Made by a program: the position numbers and the translations under genes. The notes below the pieces were generated by a model, which was not told the origin of the DNA, did no database searches, and worked only from the letters and a program-made list of their open reading frames with translations. A stretch of DNA of 9,533 nucleotides, taken from contig DDWF01000203.1 of the NCBI GenBank assembly GCA_002345845.1, positions 757 through 10,289 on the forward strand, read 5' to 3'. Origin of the DNA: Betaproteobacteria bacterium UBA2293. GTDB taxonomy: Bacteria > Pseudomonadota > Gammaproteobacteria > Burkholderiales > Rhodocyclaceae. This document shows, one piece after another, positions 1 to 5,441 of this stretch; position 1 is the stretch's first letter, and every line of letters begins with the position of its first letter.

Positions 1-440
1 ACGTCACCCTCTATCACGGCGTGACCCTGGGCGGCACCTCCTGGAGCAAGGGCAAGCGCCATCCGACGCTGGCCGACGGCGTGGTCGTCGGCGCCGGCGC
101 CAAGATCCTTGGCCCCATCATCATCGGCGAACGGGTGCGCGTTGGCGCCAACTCGGTCGTCGTCAAGAACGTGCCGGCCGACCGGACGGTGGTCGGCATT
201 CCCGGCCGGATCGTCGACACCCGGGTCGGTTCGGCACGCCCGATCGACGGCATCAGCCTCGACCACAACCTGTTGCCCGACCCGGTGGCCAAATCGATCG
301 CCTGCCTGATCGAGCGCATCGAAACGATGGAAAAGGAACTGGCCGAACTCCGTAACGAACCGCCCCCCCCCGATCGTGGCGGCGAGTGCAAGGTCTGCAG
401 TGCCGGCGACCTGTGCTGCGAAAATGAGGCGGTGATCTGA
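1..440 (+). CDS. cysE: Serine O-acetyltransferase, nif-linked (CysE/NifP), 3' part
   Basis: The 5' end lies outside the window; the reading frame is open from position 3. The enzyme family transfers acetyl from acetyl-CoA to serine, giving O-acetylserine for cysteine synthesis. In nif clusters the paralog (nifP/cysE1) boosts the cysteine supply for Fe-S cluster formation. What is visible is the C-terminal left-handed beta-helix: [12 protein letters not shown], then the hexapeptide-repeat stretch [32 protein letters not shown] and VVGIPGRIV, all typical of CysE. A charged helical stretch ([17 protein letters not shown]) follows, then a Pro run coded by a C9 tract and a short Cys-rich tail, [18 protein letters not shown]. 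The next gene starts 1 nt after the stop, so the two are co-transcribed. The family call is firm; the NifP role is inferred from the adjacent nifWZM. Confidence 0.88.
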   Translation, partial: VTLYHGVTLGGTSWSKGKRHPTLADGVVVGAGAKILGPIIIGERVRVGANSVVVKNVPADRTVVGIPGRIVDTRVGSARPIDGISLDHNLLPDPVAKSIACLIERIETMEKELAELRNEPPPPDRGGECKVCSAGDLCCENEAVI

Positions 441-441
441 C

Positions 442-969
442 ATGGACCTGCTCGATTTTTCCGACTGTAAGCTGTATTTCGAAGATGCCCTGCCGGCCGA
501 AGCCGAACGGCTGATCGCCCAGGCGGCCAGCGAATACGGCGATCCGGCCGCCGAGCTGTCGCTGCTGCGCGCCCATCTGCTGGCGCCGGAAAATCTCAGC
601 GTGCTGGTCGGTCTGTACCGCTATTACTTCTACCAGCACCGGCTGGAAGACGCCCTGGTCGTCGCCGAGCGCGCCATGCAGTTGTCCGGCCGCCACCTCG
701 GCCTGCCGCCCGACTGGAACCTGCTCGACGAAAACCGCCTGGGTTCTGCCGCCAAAAATTCCTTTGGCCTGCTGCGTTTCTACCTGCTCGCCCTGAAGGC
801 CGCCAGCGTCGTGCTCCTGCGCCTCGGCCAGATTTCCGCCTCGCGCGCCCGACTGACCAAACTCGCCGGCCTCGACAGCCGCGACCAGCTCGGTGCCGGC
901 AAGCTGCTTGAGGTGGTCAATGAGTTTCAGCAATCCGATGAACCCGAATTATCACTTGCCGCTGCCTGA
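442..969 (+). CDS. TPR-like protein of unknown function in the nif operon
   Basis: A 175-residue soluble protein with no signal peptide or membrane segment. Residues of about 35-80 (SLLRAHLLAPENLSVLVGLY, then YYFYQHRLEDALVVAERAM) have the helix-turn-helix pattern of a tetratricopeptide repeat. Residues of about 130-165 (RLGQ, SRARLTKLAGLDSRDQLGAG) look like a second, degenerate one. The middle (LPPDWNLLDEN) is not TPR-like. TPR folds usually hold protein partners, so a scaffold or chaperone-like role in nitrogenase maturation is possible, but nothing in the sequence shows it. The ATG is 1 nt after the cysE stop, and the stop is 7-10 nt before nifW, so operon membership is clear. In the Azotobacter order as I recall it, cysE1 and nifW are adjacent with no such gene. 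That it is a real gene is nearly certain; its function is not recognised. Confidence 0.85.
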   Translation: MDLLDFSDCKLYFEDALPAEAERLIAQAASEYGDPAAELSLLRAHLLAPENLSVLVGLYRYYFYQHRLEDALVVAERAMQLSGRHLGLPPDWNLLDENRLGSAAKNSFGLLRFYLLALKAASVVLLRLGQISASRARLTKLAGLDSRDQLGAGKLLEVVNEFQQSDEPELSLAAA

Positions 970-976
970 GGAGAAC

Positions 977-1321
977 ATGATGGAAGATACCCTGAGCCTT
1001 GCCGAAGCCATGGAAGACCTGGTTTCCGCCGAAGATTTCCTCGACTACTTCGAGGTTCCCTACGAAGCTTCCGTCGTCCATGTGAACCGCCTGCACATTC
1101 TGCAGCGCTTTCACGACTACCTGGCCAAGCAGGCGCCCAACCTGCCGCCCGAGGAAGAACTGCAGCGCGGTATCTATCGCCTGTGGCTGGAGCGTGCCTA
1201 CCAGGACTTCGTCACCTCCAACTCGATTACCGAGAAGGTCTTTGCCGTGTTCCAGAACCAGGCCAAGCCGGAAGGTGGCTTCAGTTCCTTCGTCTCCCTC
1301 GACAAGGTCTTCCAGAAATGA
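977..1321 (+). CDS. nifW: NifW, nitrogenase stabilizing/protective protein
   Basis: A 114-residue product, the usual length for NifW. The family is thought to bind and protect the MoFe protein, notably against oxygen, or to assist its late maturation. The sequence shows the family pattern: an acidic N-terminus, then SAEDFLDYFEVPYEASVVHV, NRLHILQRFHDYL, a tyrosine- and tryptophan-containing helix (YRLWLERAYQDFV) and a C-terminal VFAVF. The open frame continues upstream to 893 inside the preceding gene, but GAGGAG at 968-973 fixes the start at the paired ATG ATG. By spacing, the second ATG at 980 may be the one used. The stop overlaps the nifZ start in ATGATGA, indicating translational coupling. 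Confidence 0.93.
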   Translation: MMEDTLSLAEAMEDLVSAEDFLDYFEVPYEASVVHVNRLHILQRFHDYLAKQAPNLPPEEELQRGIYRLWLERAYQDFVTSNSITEKVFAVFQNQAKPEGGFSSFVSLDKVFQK

Positions 1322-1776
1322 TGAACGCCAAATGGGAGTACGGCGAGGCCGTGCGCCTGACCCGCAACGTGCGCAATGACGGCACCTACCCTGGGCTCGA
1401 TCCGGGGGCACCGCTGGTCCGCCGCGGCAGCATCGGCTACGTCGTCGATGTCGGCACCTTTCTCCAGGATCAGATCATCTACTCGGTGAATTTCCTCGAC
1501 GAAGGCAAGATCGTCGGTTGCCGCGAAGAGGAACTGATCGGTGGCGACGAGCCGTGGACACCGTCGCGCTTCGAATTCCGCGAGAAGGTGCTGGCCGCCA
1601 AAGGCCTGTCGGTCGGCGGCGAGGTACTGATTCCTGTCGGCGCCATCGGCGAAGTCATCAAGGTCGTTCGCGACGCGCCCGGCGGCGTCGCCTACCACAT
1701 CCATTTCGACAGCCTGCCGGGGCGCGTCCTGCAGATTCCCGAAGACGCCCTGGACCCGACTGAAGCCAAGGAGTAA
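1318..1776 (+). CDS. nifZ: NifZ, MoFe-protein maturation factor
   Basis: A 152-residue product. NifZ is needed for full maturation of the nitrogenase MoFe protein, acting in formation of the second P-cluster of the heterotetramer. The family core is clear at residues of about 6-75: YGEAVRLTRNVRNDGTYPG, then RRGSIGYVVDVGTF and the IYSVNFLDEGKIVGCREEEL strand pattern. The C-terminal half (GGEVLIPVGAIGEVIKVV, YHIHFDSLPGRVLQIPEDAL) looks like a second, diverged copy of the same small beta-barrel. The start is one of two consecutive ATGs at 1318 and 1321 that overlap the nifW stop. The open frame upstream of this lies inside nifW and is not used. nifM follows after 4 nt. Confidence 0.92.
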   Translation: MMNAKWEYGEAVRLTRNVRNDGTYPGLDPGAPLVRRGSIGYVVDVGTFLQDQIIYSVNFLDEGKIVGCREEELIGGDEPWTPSRFEFREKVLAAKGLSVGGEVLIPVGAIGEVIKVVRDAPGGVAYHIHFDSLPGRVLQIPEDALDPTEAKE

Positions 1777-1780
1777 GACG

Positions 1781-2599
1781 ATGCAAGCTGGTTACCTTGA
1801 ACTGAAACTTTCCTGGGAACTGTTCCGGAAAGCGCCGGAGACGCTGTCCGAACCGGAACGTCATCGGCTGTCCGAGGTCGCCCGCCAGCAGGACAGCATC
1901 GAGCAGCGCATCCTGGCCAGCAGTGCTGCGGCCAATGTCGTGGTACCTGAGGCGACGTTGACCACGCGCATCGCCGAAATCAGCCAGCGCTACCCGTCGG
2001 CCGACGAATTTGCCCTCGACCTCGAACGCAGCGGCCTCGACAAGGATCTGCTGGCGGAGGCTGTGGAACGTGATCTGCGGGTTGAAAGCGTGCTGGAAAA
2101 AGTCGCCTCCAGCACCGCCCCGGTCACTGCCGTCGATGCTGAAATTTACTACCGTCTGCACCCGGAAGCCTTCGACCGGCCGGAAGCGCGGCGGCTCCGC
2201 CATGTCCTGATGACCTTCAACAATCCGAAGGAAAAAGACAAGGTGCACATCAAGCTGAGCGCACTGCGTGGCACGGTCCGCCAGCCCGACAGTTTTGCCG
2301 CCGCCGCCCTGCGCTACTCGCAATGCCCGACCGCCATGGAAGGGGGCAAGCTGGGCGTGGTCAAGCGCGGCCAGCTCTATAGCGAACTGGAGCCGGCCGC
2401 CTTCGCCCTCGGCGAGGGCGAGATCAGCGACGTCCTCGAATCGCCAATCGGCCTGCACATCCTGCGCTGCGACGAAATCCTGCCGAGCGGCATGCTGCCC
2501 TTCGCCGAGGTCGCCGAGCGCATCATTGAGCGCCTGACCGACAAACGCCGTCGCGAAGCCCAGCGTGACTGGATCAAGGGCTTGCCGGCCGTCCGCTGA
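1781..2599 (+). CDS. nifM: NifM, parvulin-type peptidyl-prolyl isomerase for NifH
   Basis: A 272-residue product. NifM is required to accumulate active Fe protein (NifH) and belongs to the parvulin family of cis-trans prolyl isomerases. Residues of about 1-130 form the NifM-specific helical part, including an EPERHRLSEVARQQ segment and alternating helices. Residues of about 140-250 are the rotamase domain: RRLRHVLMTF, YSQCPTAMEGGKLGVVKRGQ, AFALGEGEISDVLESPIGLH and ILRCDEILPSG. These carry the typical YSxCP...GGxLG and SxxGxH motifs. There is no signal peptide, as expected for a cytoplasmic enzyme. A good ribosome-binding site, AAGGAG at 1768-1773, overlaps the end of nifZ 7 nt before the ATG. 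It is the last gene of this plus-strand nif group. Confidence 0.93.
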   Translation: MQAGYLELKLSWELFRKAPETLSEPERHRLSEVARQQDSIEQRILASSAAANVVVPEATLTTRIAEISQRYPSADEFALDLERSGLDKDLLAEAVERDLRVESVLEKVASSTAPVTAVDAEIYYRLHPEAFDRPEARRLRHVLMTFNNPKEKDKVHIKLSALRGTVRQPDSFAAAALRYSQCPTAMEGGKLGVVKRGQLYSELEPAAFALGEGEISDVLESPIGLHILRCDEILPSGMLPFAEVAERIIERLTDKRRREAQRDWIKGLPAVR

Positions 2600-2639
2600 A
2601 TAGACCATCTGAGTATGACAAACAATACCTGAGCACCTT

Positions 2640-2655
2640 GCGAATGAGCATTCGC
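2640..2655. repeat. 16-bp palindrome downstream of nifM
   Basis: Perfect inverted repeat GCGAATG-AG-CATTCGC, 41 nt after the nifM stop and 85 nt before smallA. No T-run follows on either strand, so it is not a clear intrinsic terminator. It could be an RNA 3'-end hairpin of the nif transcript or a protein-binding site for smallA. It could also be chance. Confidence 0.4.
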
Positions 2656-2663
2656 GGCACGTG

Positions 2664-2684
2664 AAAAAAAGTCGGGAAGCCGAC
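2664..2684 (-). terminator. Probable intrinsic terminator on the minus strand
   Basis: Read on the minus strand: GTCGG-CTTC-CCGAC followed directly by seven T. The stem is short (5 bp, four of them G-C) but the U-tract is clean. The only upstream minus-strand gene is the SdiA-regulated-type gene ending at 2950. Its transcript would therefore run antisense across smallA and end here. Strength is uncertain because of the short stem. Confidence 0.5.
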
Positions 2685-2695
2685 GGCAAAGCGCA

Positions 2696-2702
2696 CTAGA
2701 CT
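2696..2702 (+). promoter_or_regulatory. Possible extended -10 element (sigma70/sigmaS-like) for smallA
   Basis: CTAGACT resembles the sigmaS-type -10 consensus CTATACT with one mismatch. It lies 38 nt before the smallA ATG. No convincing -35 hexamer is visible. Just downstream is the short inverted repeat GGGAAATATCCC at 2706-2717. Weak evidence only. Confidence 0.25.
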
Positions 2703-2740
2703 GACGGGAAATATCCCATCTGAACTTTGCCAACTGACTG

Positions 2741-2929
2741 ATGAGCGCTAGCCCTGACGAAGACAAACGCACTGGCAAGGACCGCCGCGAACTCGATGTC
2801 GGTCCTCCCTATGGAACCGAGGAACGTCGGGAAATTCCCGAACGGCGCGGGCCGGAGGTCGAGGAAGTGGAATTCGATGAACACATCGAGGTTCTACCCA
2901 TCGTCAAGTGCCCCAAGTACCTGCCCTGA
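2741..2929 (+). CDS. Small Arg-rich/acidic-tail protein, copy A (unknown function)
   Basis: A 62-residue protein not recognised from any named family. Residues 8-36 are rich in arginine doublets (DKRTGKDRR, EERR, PERR) and include a GPPYG turn. Residues 39-53 are acidic and end in EEVEFDEHIEVLP. A short tail IVKCPKYLP differs from the paralog at 7491. Alignment to that paralog is gap-free over residues 1-53 with 36 identities, while many codons differ at third positions. That pattern points to purifying selection on the protein, so this is a real gene. There is no signal peptide or membrane helix. No Shine-Dalgarno sequence is visible before the ATG, and the same holds for the paralog. The convergent gene ends 20 nt downstream with no terminator between them. 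Start ATG is supported because both copies begin with a similar-length leader (MSASP/MTDTP). Confidence 0.78.
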   Translation: MSASPDEDKRTGKDRRELDVGPPYGTEERREIPERRGPEVEEVEFDEHIEVLPIVKCPKYLP

Positions 2930-2949
2930 CGCTGACGCCCGACCCCGCT

Positions 2950-3972
2950 TCAATTCTGGCGATCGAAGGCATAGAAGAGATTCGGTTCGCTGACCACGTA
3001 GAGCCGGCCGGCGTCATCCATGGCCAGTCCCTCGGCCTGCGGTACGTTTTTCACCAGTCCGTGCCGTCCCTTGCGCAGGGCCAGTCGTGCCAGCGAACGT
3101 CCCTGTGCATCCATCTCGACAACCAGACGCGACTCATCGGAGAGCAGCAGCAGATGGCCGCTGGCCGCATCAAAATGCAGACTGGACAGATCGCGCACTG
3201 GTAGCGCCGCATCACGCTTCGCGTCATTGGCAATATGCAACGGCCGTTCGCCGCTGCCAGCCAGCGACGGGAAACCGCTGACCTCGTAAATGCGCATGGG
3301 CTTTTTCTCCTTGGCAACGAACAAGCGGTCAGCGGCCCGATCGTAGGCCAGCCCCTCGAAACCCCGGTTGCCGTTAAGCTCCATGCCGATGCTCAGACGC
3401 CTGGCCGCTTTCGTATCGATGGCCGTCGTCGTCTCGTCAATACGGACTTCAAGCAGCGCCTGCAAGCGCTCGTCGGCAATCACGTAAAGGCCGGGGGCAA
3501 CGTATTCGATGGCCTCCGGGTCTTCCAGACCGCTCACCGGCAGCCGGCGCAGCACTTCGCCCTGCAGCGAGAGTTCGATGATTTCCGGGCGCTTGTTGGT
3601 GATCGCGAACAGTGTGCGCCGATCAGGGTCGTAGGTCAGGCCGGAGACGTCGCTAGCCACGCCGGCAATGGGCTGCGCCTCGATCTGCACCCGGTAGTCG
3701 GCCAACCCGAGCCTGGCGGCCGGCCGTCCGACACTGGCCTGCGCCTCCCACGGCCAGACTCCCGGTGCCGCCGGATCCCGGGCCAGCGCGCCGATGGCGG
3801 CCACAGCCGAGCCCAGCAGCAGGAGCGTCAGCAGGCGATGGCGCAGGGCGAAGGCGGCCACTGCCGAAGTCAGCAGCAGAATCGCCAGCAAACGATCGCC
3901 AAAGCCGCTGGAAGGAGTATCGAATGGGTCAGGCGTCATGGGCATTTGCTCAATAATCAGAATTGCGCCCAT
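2950..3972 (-). CDS. SdiA-regulated-type (YjiK-like) beta-propeller, membrane-anchored
   Basis: A 340-residue product. Residues 27-45 and 46-64 are two hydrophobic segments forming a tandem repeat (RLLAILLLTSAVAAFALRH, RLLTLLLLGSAVAAIGALA). Residues of about 90-335 form a propeller-like domain with repeating blades: DVSGLTYDPDRRTLFAITNK, GLEDPEAIEYVAPGLYVIAD, GFEGLAYDRAADRLFVAKEK, DLSSLHFDAASGHLLLLSDE and AEGLAMDDAGRLYVVSEPN. This blade pattern and the E-G-L/E-A-I motifs match the SdiA-regulated (YjiK) family, whose function is not established. Expected location is the outer face of the inner membrane. The start is uncertain: ATG at 3972 gives the longest form, while ATGs at 3945 and 3939 are also possible, and none has a strong ribosome-binding site. 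It is divergent from the PepSY operon and shares its 69-bp promoter region. Confidence 0.8.
   Translation of the reverse strand: MGAILIIEQMPMTPDPFDTPSSGFGDRLLAILLLTSAVAAFALRHRLLTLLLLGSAVAAIGALARDPAAPGVWPWEAQASVGRPAARLGLADYRVQIEAQPIAGVASDVSGLTYDPDRRTLFAITNKRPEIIELSLQGEVLRRLPVSGLEDPEAIEYVAPGLYVIADERLQALLEVRIDETTTAIDTKAARRLSIGMELNGNRGFEGLAYDRAADRLFVAKEKKPMRIYEVSGFPSLAGSGERPLHIANDAKRDAALPVRDLSSLHFDAASGHLLLLSDESRLVVEMDAQGRSLARLALRKGRHGLVKNVPQAEGLAMDDAGRLYVVSEPNLFYAFDRQN
3790..3894 (-). repeat. 57-bp-period tandem duplication inside the SdiA-regulated-type gene
   Basis: Positions 3790-3837 and 3847-3894 align without gaps at a 57-bp offset, with 37 of 48 bases identical by hand. The unit codes for one hydrophobic 19-residue segment, so the two adjacent membrane helices arose by duplication. 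Confidence 0.75.
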
Positions 3973-3983
3973 TGTGCTGAGGC

Positions 3984-4002
3984 AATGTTAAACAAATGCT
4001 AA
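3984..4002 (+). promoter_or_regulatory. Direct-repeat operator candidate (PhoP-box-like) before the PepSY/two-component operon
   Basis: AATGTTAA (3984-3991) and AATGCTAA (3995-4002) are the same 8-mer with one change, spaced 11 bp start to start, one helical turn. Written as half sites this is TGTTAA-N5-TGCTAA. It has the geometry of OmpR/PhoP-type boxes (enterobacterial PhoP: TGTTTA-N5-TGTTTA). Autoregulation by the response regulator encoded 760 bp downstream is the obvious inference. The site also lies in the promoter region of the divergent SdiA-regulated-type gene. Confidence 0.5.
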
Positions 4003-4005
4003 CGC

Positions 4006-4011
4006 TACAAT
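4006..4011 (+). promoter_or_regulatory. -10 element candidate for the PepSY/two-component operon
   Basis: TACAAT matches TATAAT at five of six positions and lies 36 nt before the first possible ATG. No good -35 hexamer exists at 16-18 bp upstream; that space is occupied by the direct repeat. This would fit either an activator-dependent promoter or an operator overlapping the polymerase site. Confidence 0.4.
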
Positions 4012-4041
4012 TCACCAACCGTTTACCCAGTCCGAGCCAGC

Positions 4042-4764
4042 ATGGCGCCGATGAAGCCCCACCTGATAACCTGCCTGTTCCTGGCACTCGCCGCTCTTCC
4101 ACCGACCGCCGGCGCCGAGGAGCAATATGTCATCCGCCGTGCCGTCGAGGCCGGACAGTTGAAACCGCTCTCCGAGATTCTCACCGCCGTCCAGGCCACA
4201 CATCCCGGCAAGGTGCTCGATGTCGACCTCGAACGCGACCGTAGTGGCCGCCGGGTCTACGAAATCACCATCCTCAAGGGCAATGGCCAGCGCGCGAAAG
4301 TCCTCGTCGATGCCACCACCGGCAGCGAGGTACGCCAGCCTCCCGAAACCGTGGCGCGGGTGCCGGTCGCCCGCATGCTGCGCAATCTGCTCGCCCGCCA
4401 TCCGGGTCATGTTCTGGAAGTGGAGCTGAAATCTGGCATCGACAACCGCCTCATCTACGAAATCCAGCTCATCCTGCTCGACGGCCGGCTGCGCGAATTC
4501 GTCGTCGATGCGCAAAGCGGCGAACTGATCGGCGGCGAAGGCCACCGTCGCGAGGTGCTGAGCCGGTTGCGGCCGCTGCCCGACATCCTCGACCGCCTGC
4601 CGACCCGCTATCGCGGCGTGATCCAGGAGGCGGAACTGGAATACGACCAGGACGGCAAGTATTTCTATGAAATTGAAATCCGCCTGGCCGACGGCCGCAT
4701 CATCGAACTGGACGTCGACGCCATCAGCGGCGAAATACTCAACGGCGAGGAGCTGGCGCGATGA
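4042..4764 (+). CDS. Secreted protein with three PepSY-type repeats
   Basis: A 240-residue product with a signal peptide (residues of about 4-25, KPHLITCLFLALAALPPTAG then A-EE), so it is probably periplasmic. Three repeats of about 62 residues follow, each ending in a YEI strand, an ADGR/LDGR-type turn and a VDAxSGE hairpin: YEI at 73, 139 and 209, and VDA at 89, 155 and 225. This is the PepSY pattern. PepSY modules are found in peptidase propeptides and in small periplasmic proteins coded beside two-component systems. The stop overlaps the response-regulator start in ATGA, so the three genes are one operon. A role in modulating the neighbouring kinase is inferred from that context only. The second ATG at 4051 gives a more typical signal peptide (MKPHL) and may be the true start; no clear ribosome-binding site separates the two. 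Confidence 0.85.
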   Translation: MAPMKPHLITCLFLALAALPPTAGAEEQYVIRRAVEAGQLKPLSEILTAVQATHPGKVLDVDLERDRSGRRVYEITILKGNGQRAKVLVDATTGSEVRQPPETVARVPVARMLRNLLARHPGHVLEVELKSGIDNRLIYEIQLILLDGRLREFVVDAQSGELIGGEGHRREVLSRLRPLPDILDRLPTRYRGVIQEAELEYDQDGKYFYEIEIRLADGRIIELDVDAISGEILNGEELAR

Positions 4765-5441
4765 GGGTGCTGGTCGTCGAGGACGATGCCGAACTGGCGG
4801 CCAGCATCGCCGCCGGCCTGGCCAGGGACGGCATGATTGCCGAAATTGTCGGCAACGGTGACGAAGCCGCCTTCCTCGGCTGCACCGAGGATTACGACGC
4901 CGCCGTCCTCGACCTCGGCCTGCCCGGCCAGGATGGCGTCTCGGTGCTGCGCCACTGGCGCGAGCACGGACGCCGCATGCCGGTGCTGGTACTCACCGCC
5001 CGTGGCCGCTGGAGCGACAAGCTGGCCAGCTTCGACGCCGGCGCCGACGATTACCTGACCAAACCCTTTCTCCAGGAAGAGGTGGCGCTGCGCCTGCGCG
5101 TGCTCAAACGCCGCTCGCTCGGCCATGCGACCCCGATCCTGCAGGCCGGCCCGCTGCAGTACGACGCCAATGCCGACCGCTTCACCCTCGATGGTCAGCC
5201 GCTGACGATGACCGCCCAGGAACAGCGCATCCTCGCCTACCTGATGCAGCGCCAGGGCCATGTCGTGACGCGCAGCGAGATCAGCGAGCACGTCTATGCC
5301 CGCGACCTTGATCCCGACTCGAATACGCTCGATGTGCTGATTGGCCGTATCCGCCGCAAGCTCGGCCACCCCCTGATCCATACCGAGCGCGGCCGCGGCT
5401 TCCGTCTCGGCGAAAGCACCGATGGCCCTGGCGAATCCTGA
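4761..5441 (+). CDS. OmpR/PhoP-family response regulator
   Basis: A 226-residue DNA-binding response regulator. The receiver domain, residues 1-115, has the full acidic pocket and switch set: D8 and D9, phospho-acceptor D51 in AAVLDLGLPGQDG, T79 in VLVLTAR and K101 in DDYLTKPF. Residues of about 128-220 are a winged-helix output domain: LTMTAQEQRILAYLMQRQG, VVTRSEISEHVY, DSNTLDVLIGRIRRKLG and IHTERGRGFRL. It resembles the PhoP/QseB/FeuP branch of the family. The gene overlaps both neighbours (4 nt with the PepSY gene, 20 nt with the kinase gene). Its likely target is the direct repeat upstream of its own operon. The family is certain; the regulon is unknown. Confidence 0.95.
   Translation: MRVLVVEDDAELAASIAAGLARDGMIAEIVGNGDEAAFLGCTEDYDAAVLDLGLPGQDGVSVLRHWREHGRRMPVLVLTARGRWSDKLASFDAGADDYLTKPFLQEEVALRLRVLKRRSLGHATPILQAGPLQYDANADRFTLDGQPLTMTAQEQRILAYLMQRQGHVVTRSEISEHVYARDLDPDSNTLDVLIGRIRRKLGHPLIHTERGRGFRLGESTDGPGES

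Noticed and set aside
2656..2671. GGCACG before smallA as a sigma54 -24 element
   Set aside because: No GC element at the required -12 spacing; the position is filled by the A-run.
1658..2689. A 343-codon minus-strand frame opposite nifM
   Set aside because: nifM on the plus strand is unambiguous; this frame is its shadow.
3235..4002. A 255-codon plus-strand frame opposite the SdiA-regulated-type gene
   Set aside because: Gln/Arg-rich shadow composition; the minus strand shows clear repeated propeller blades.
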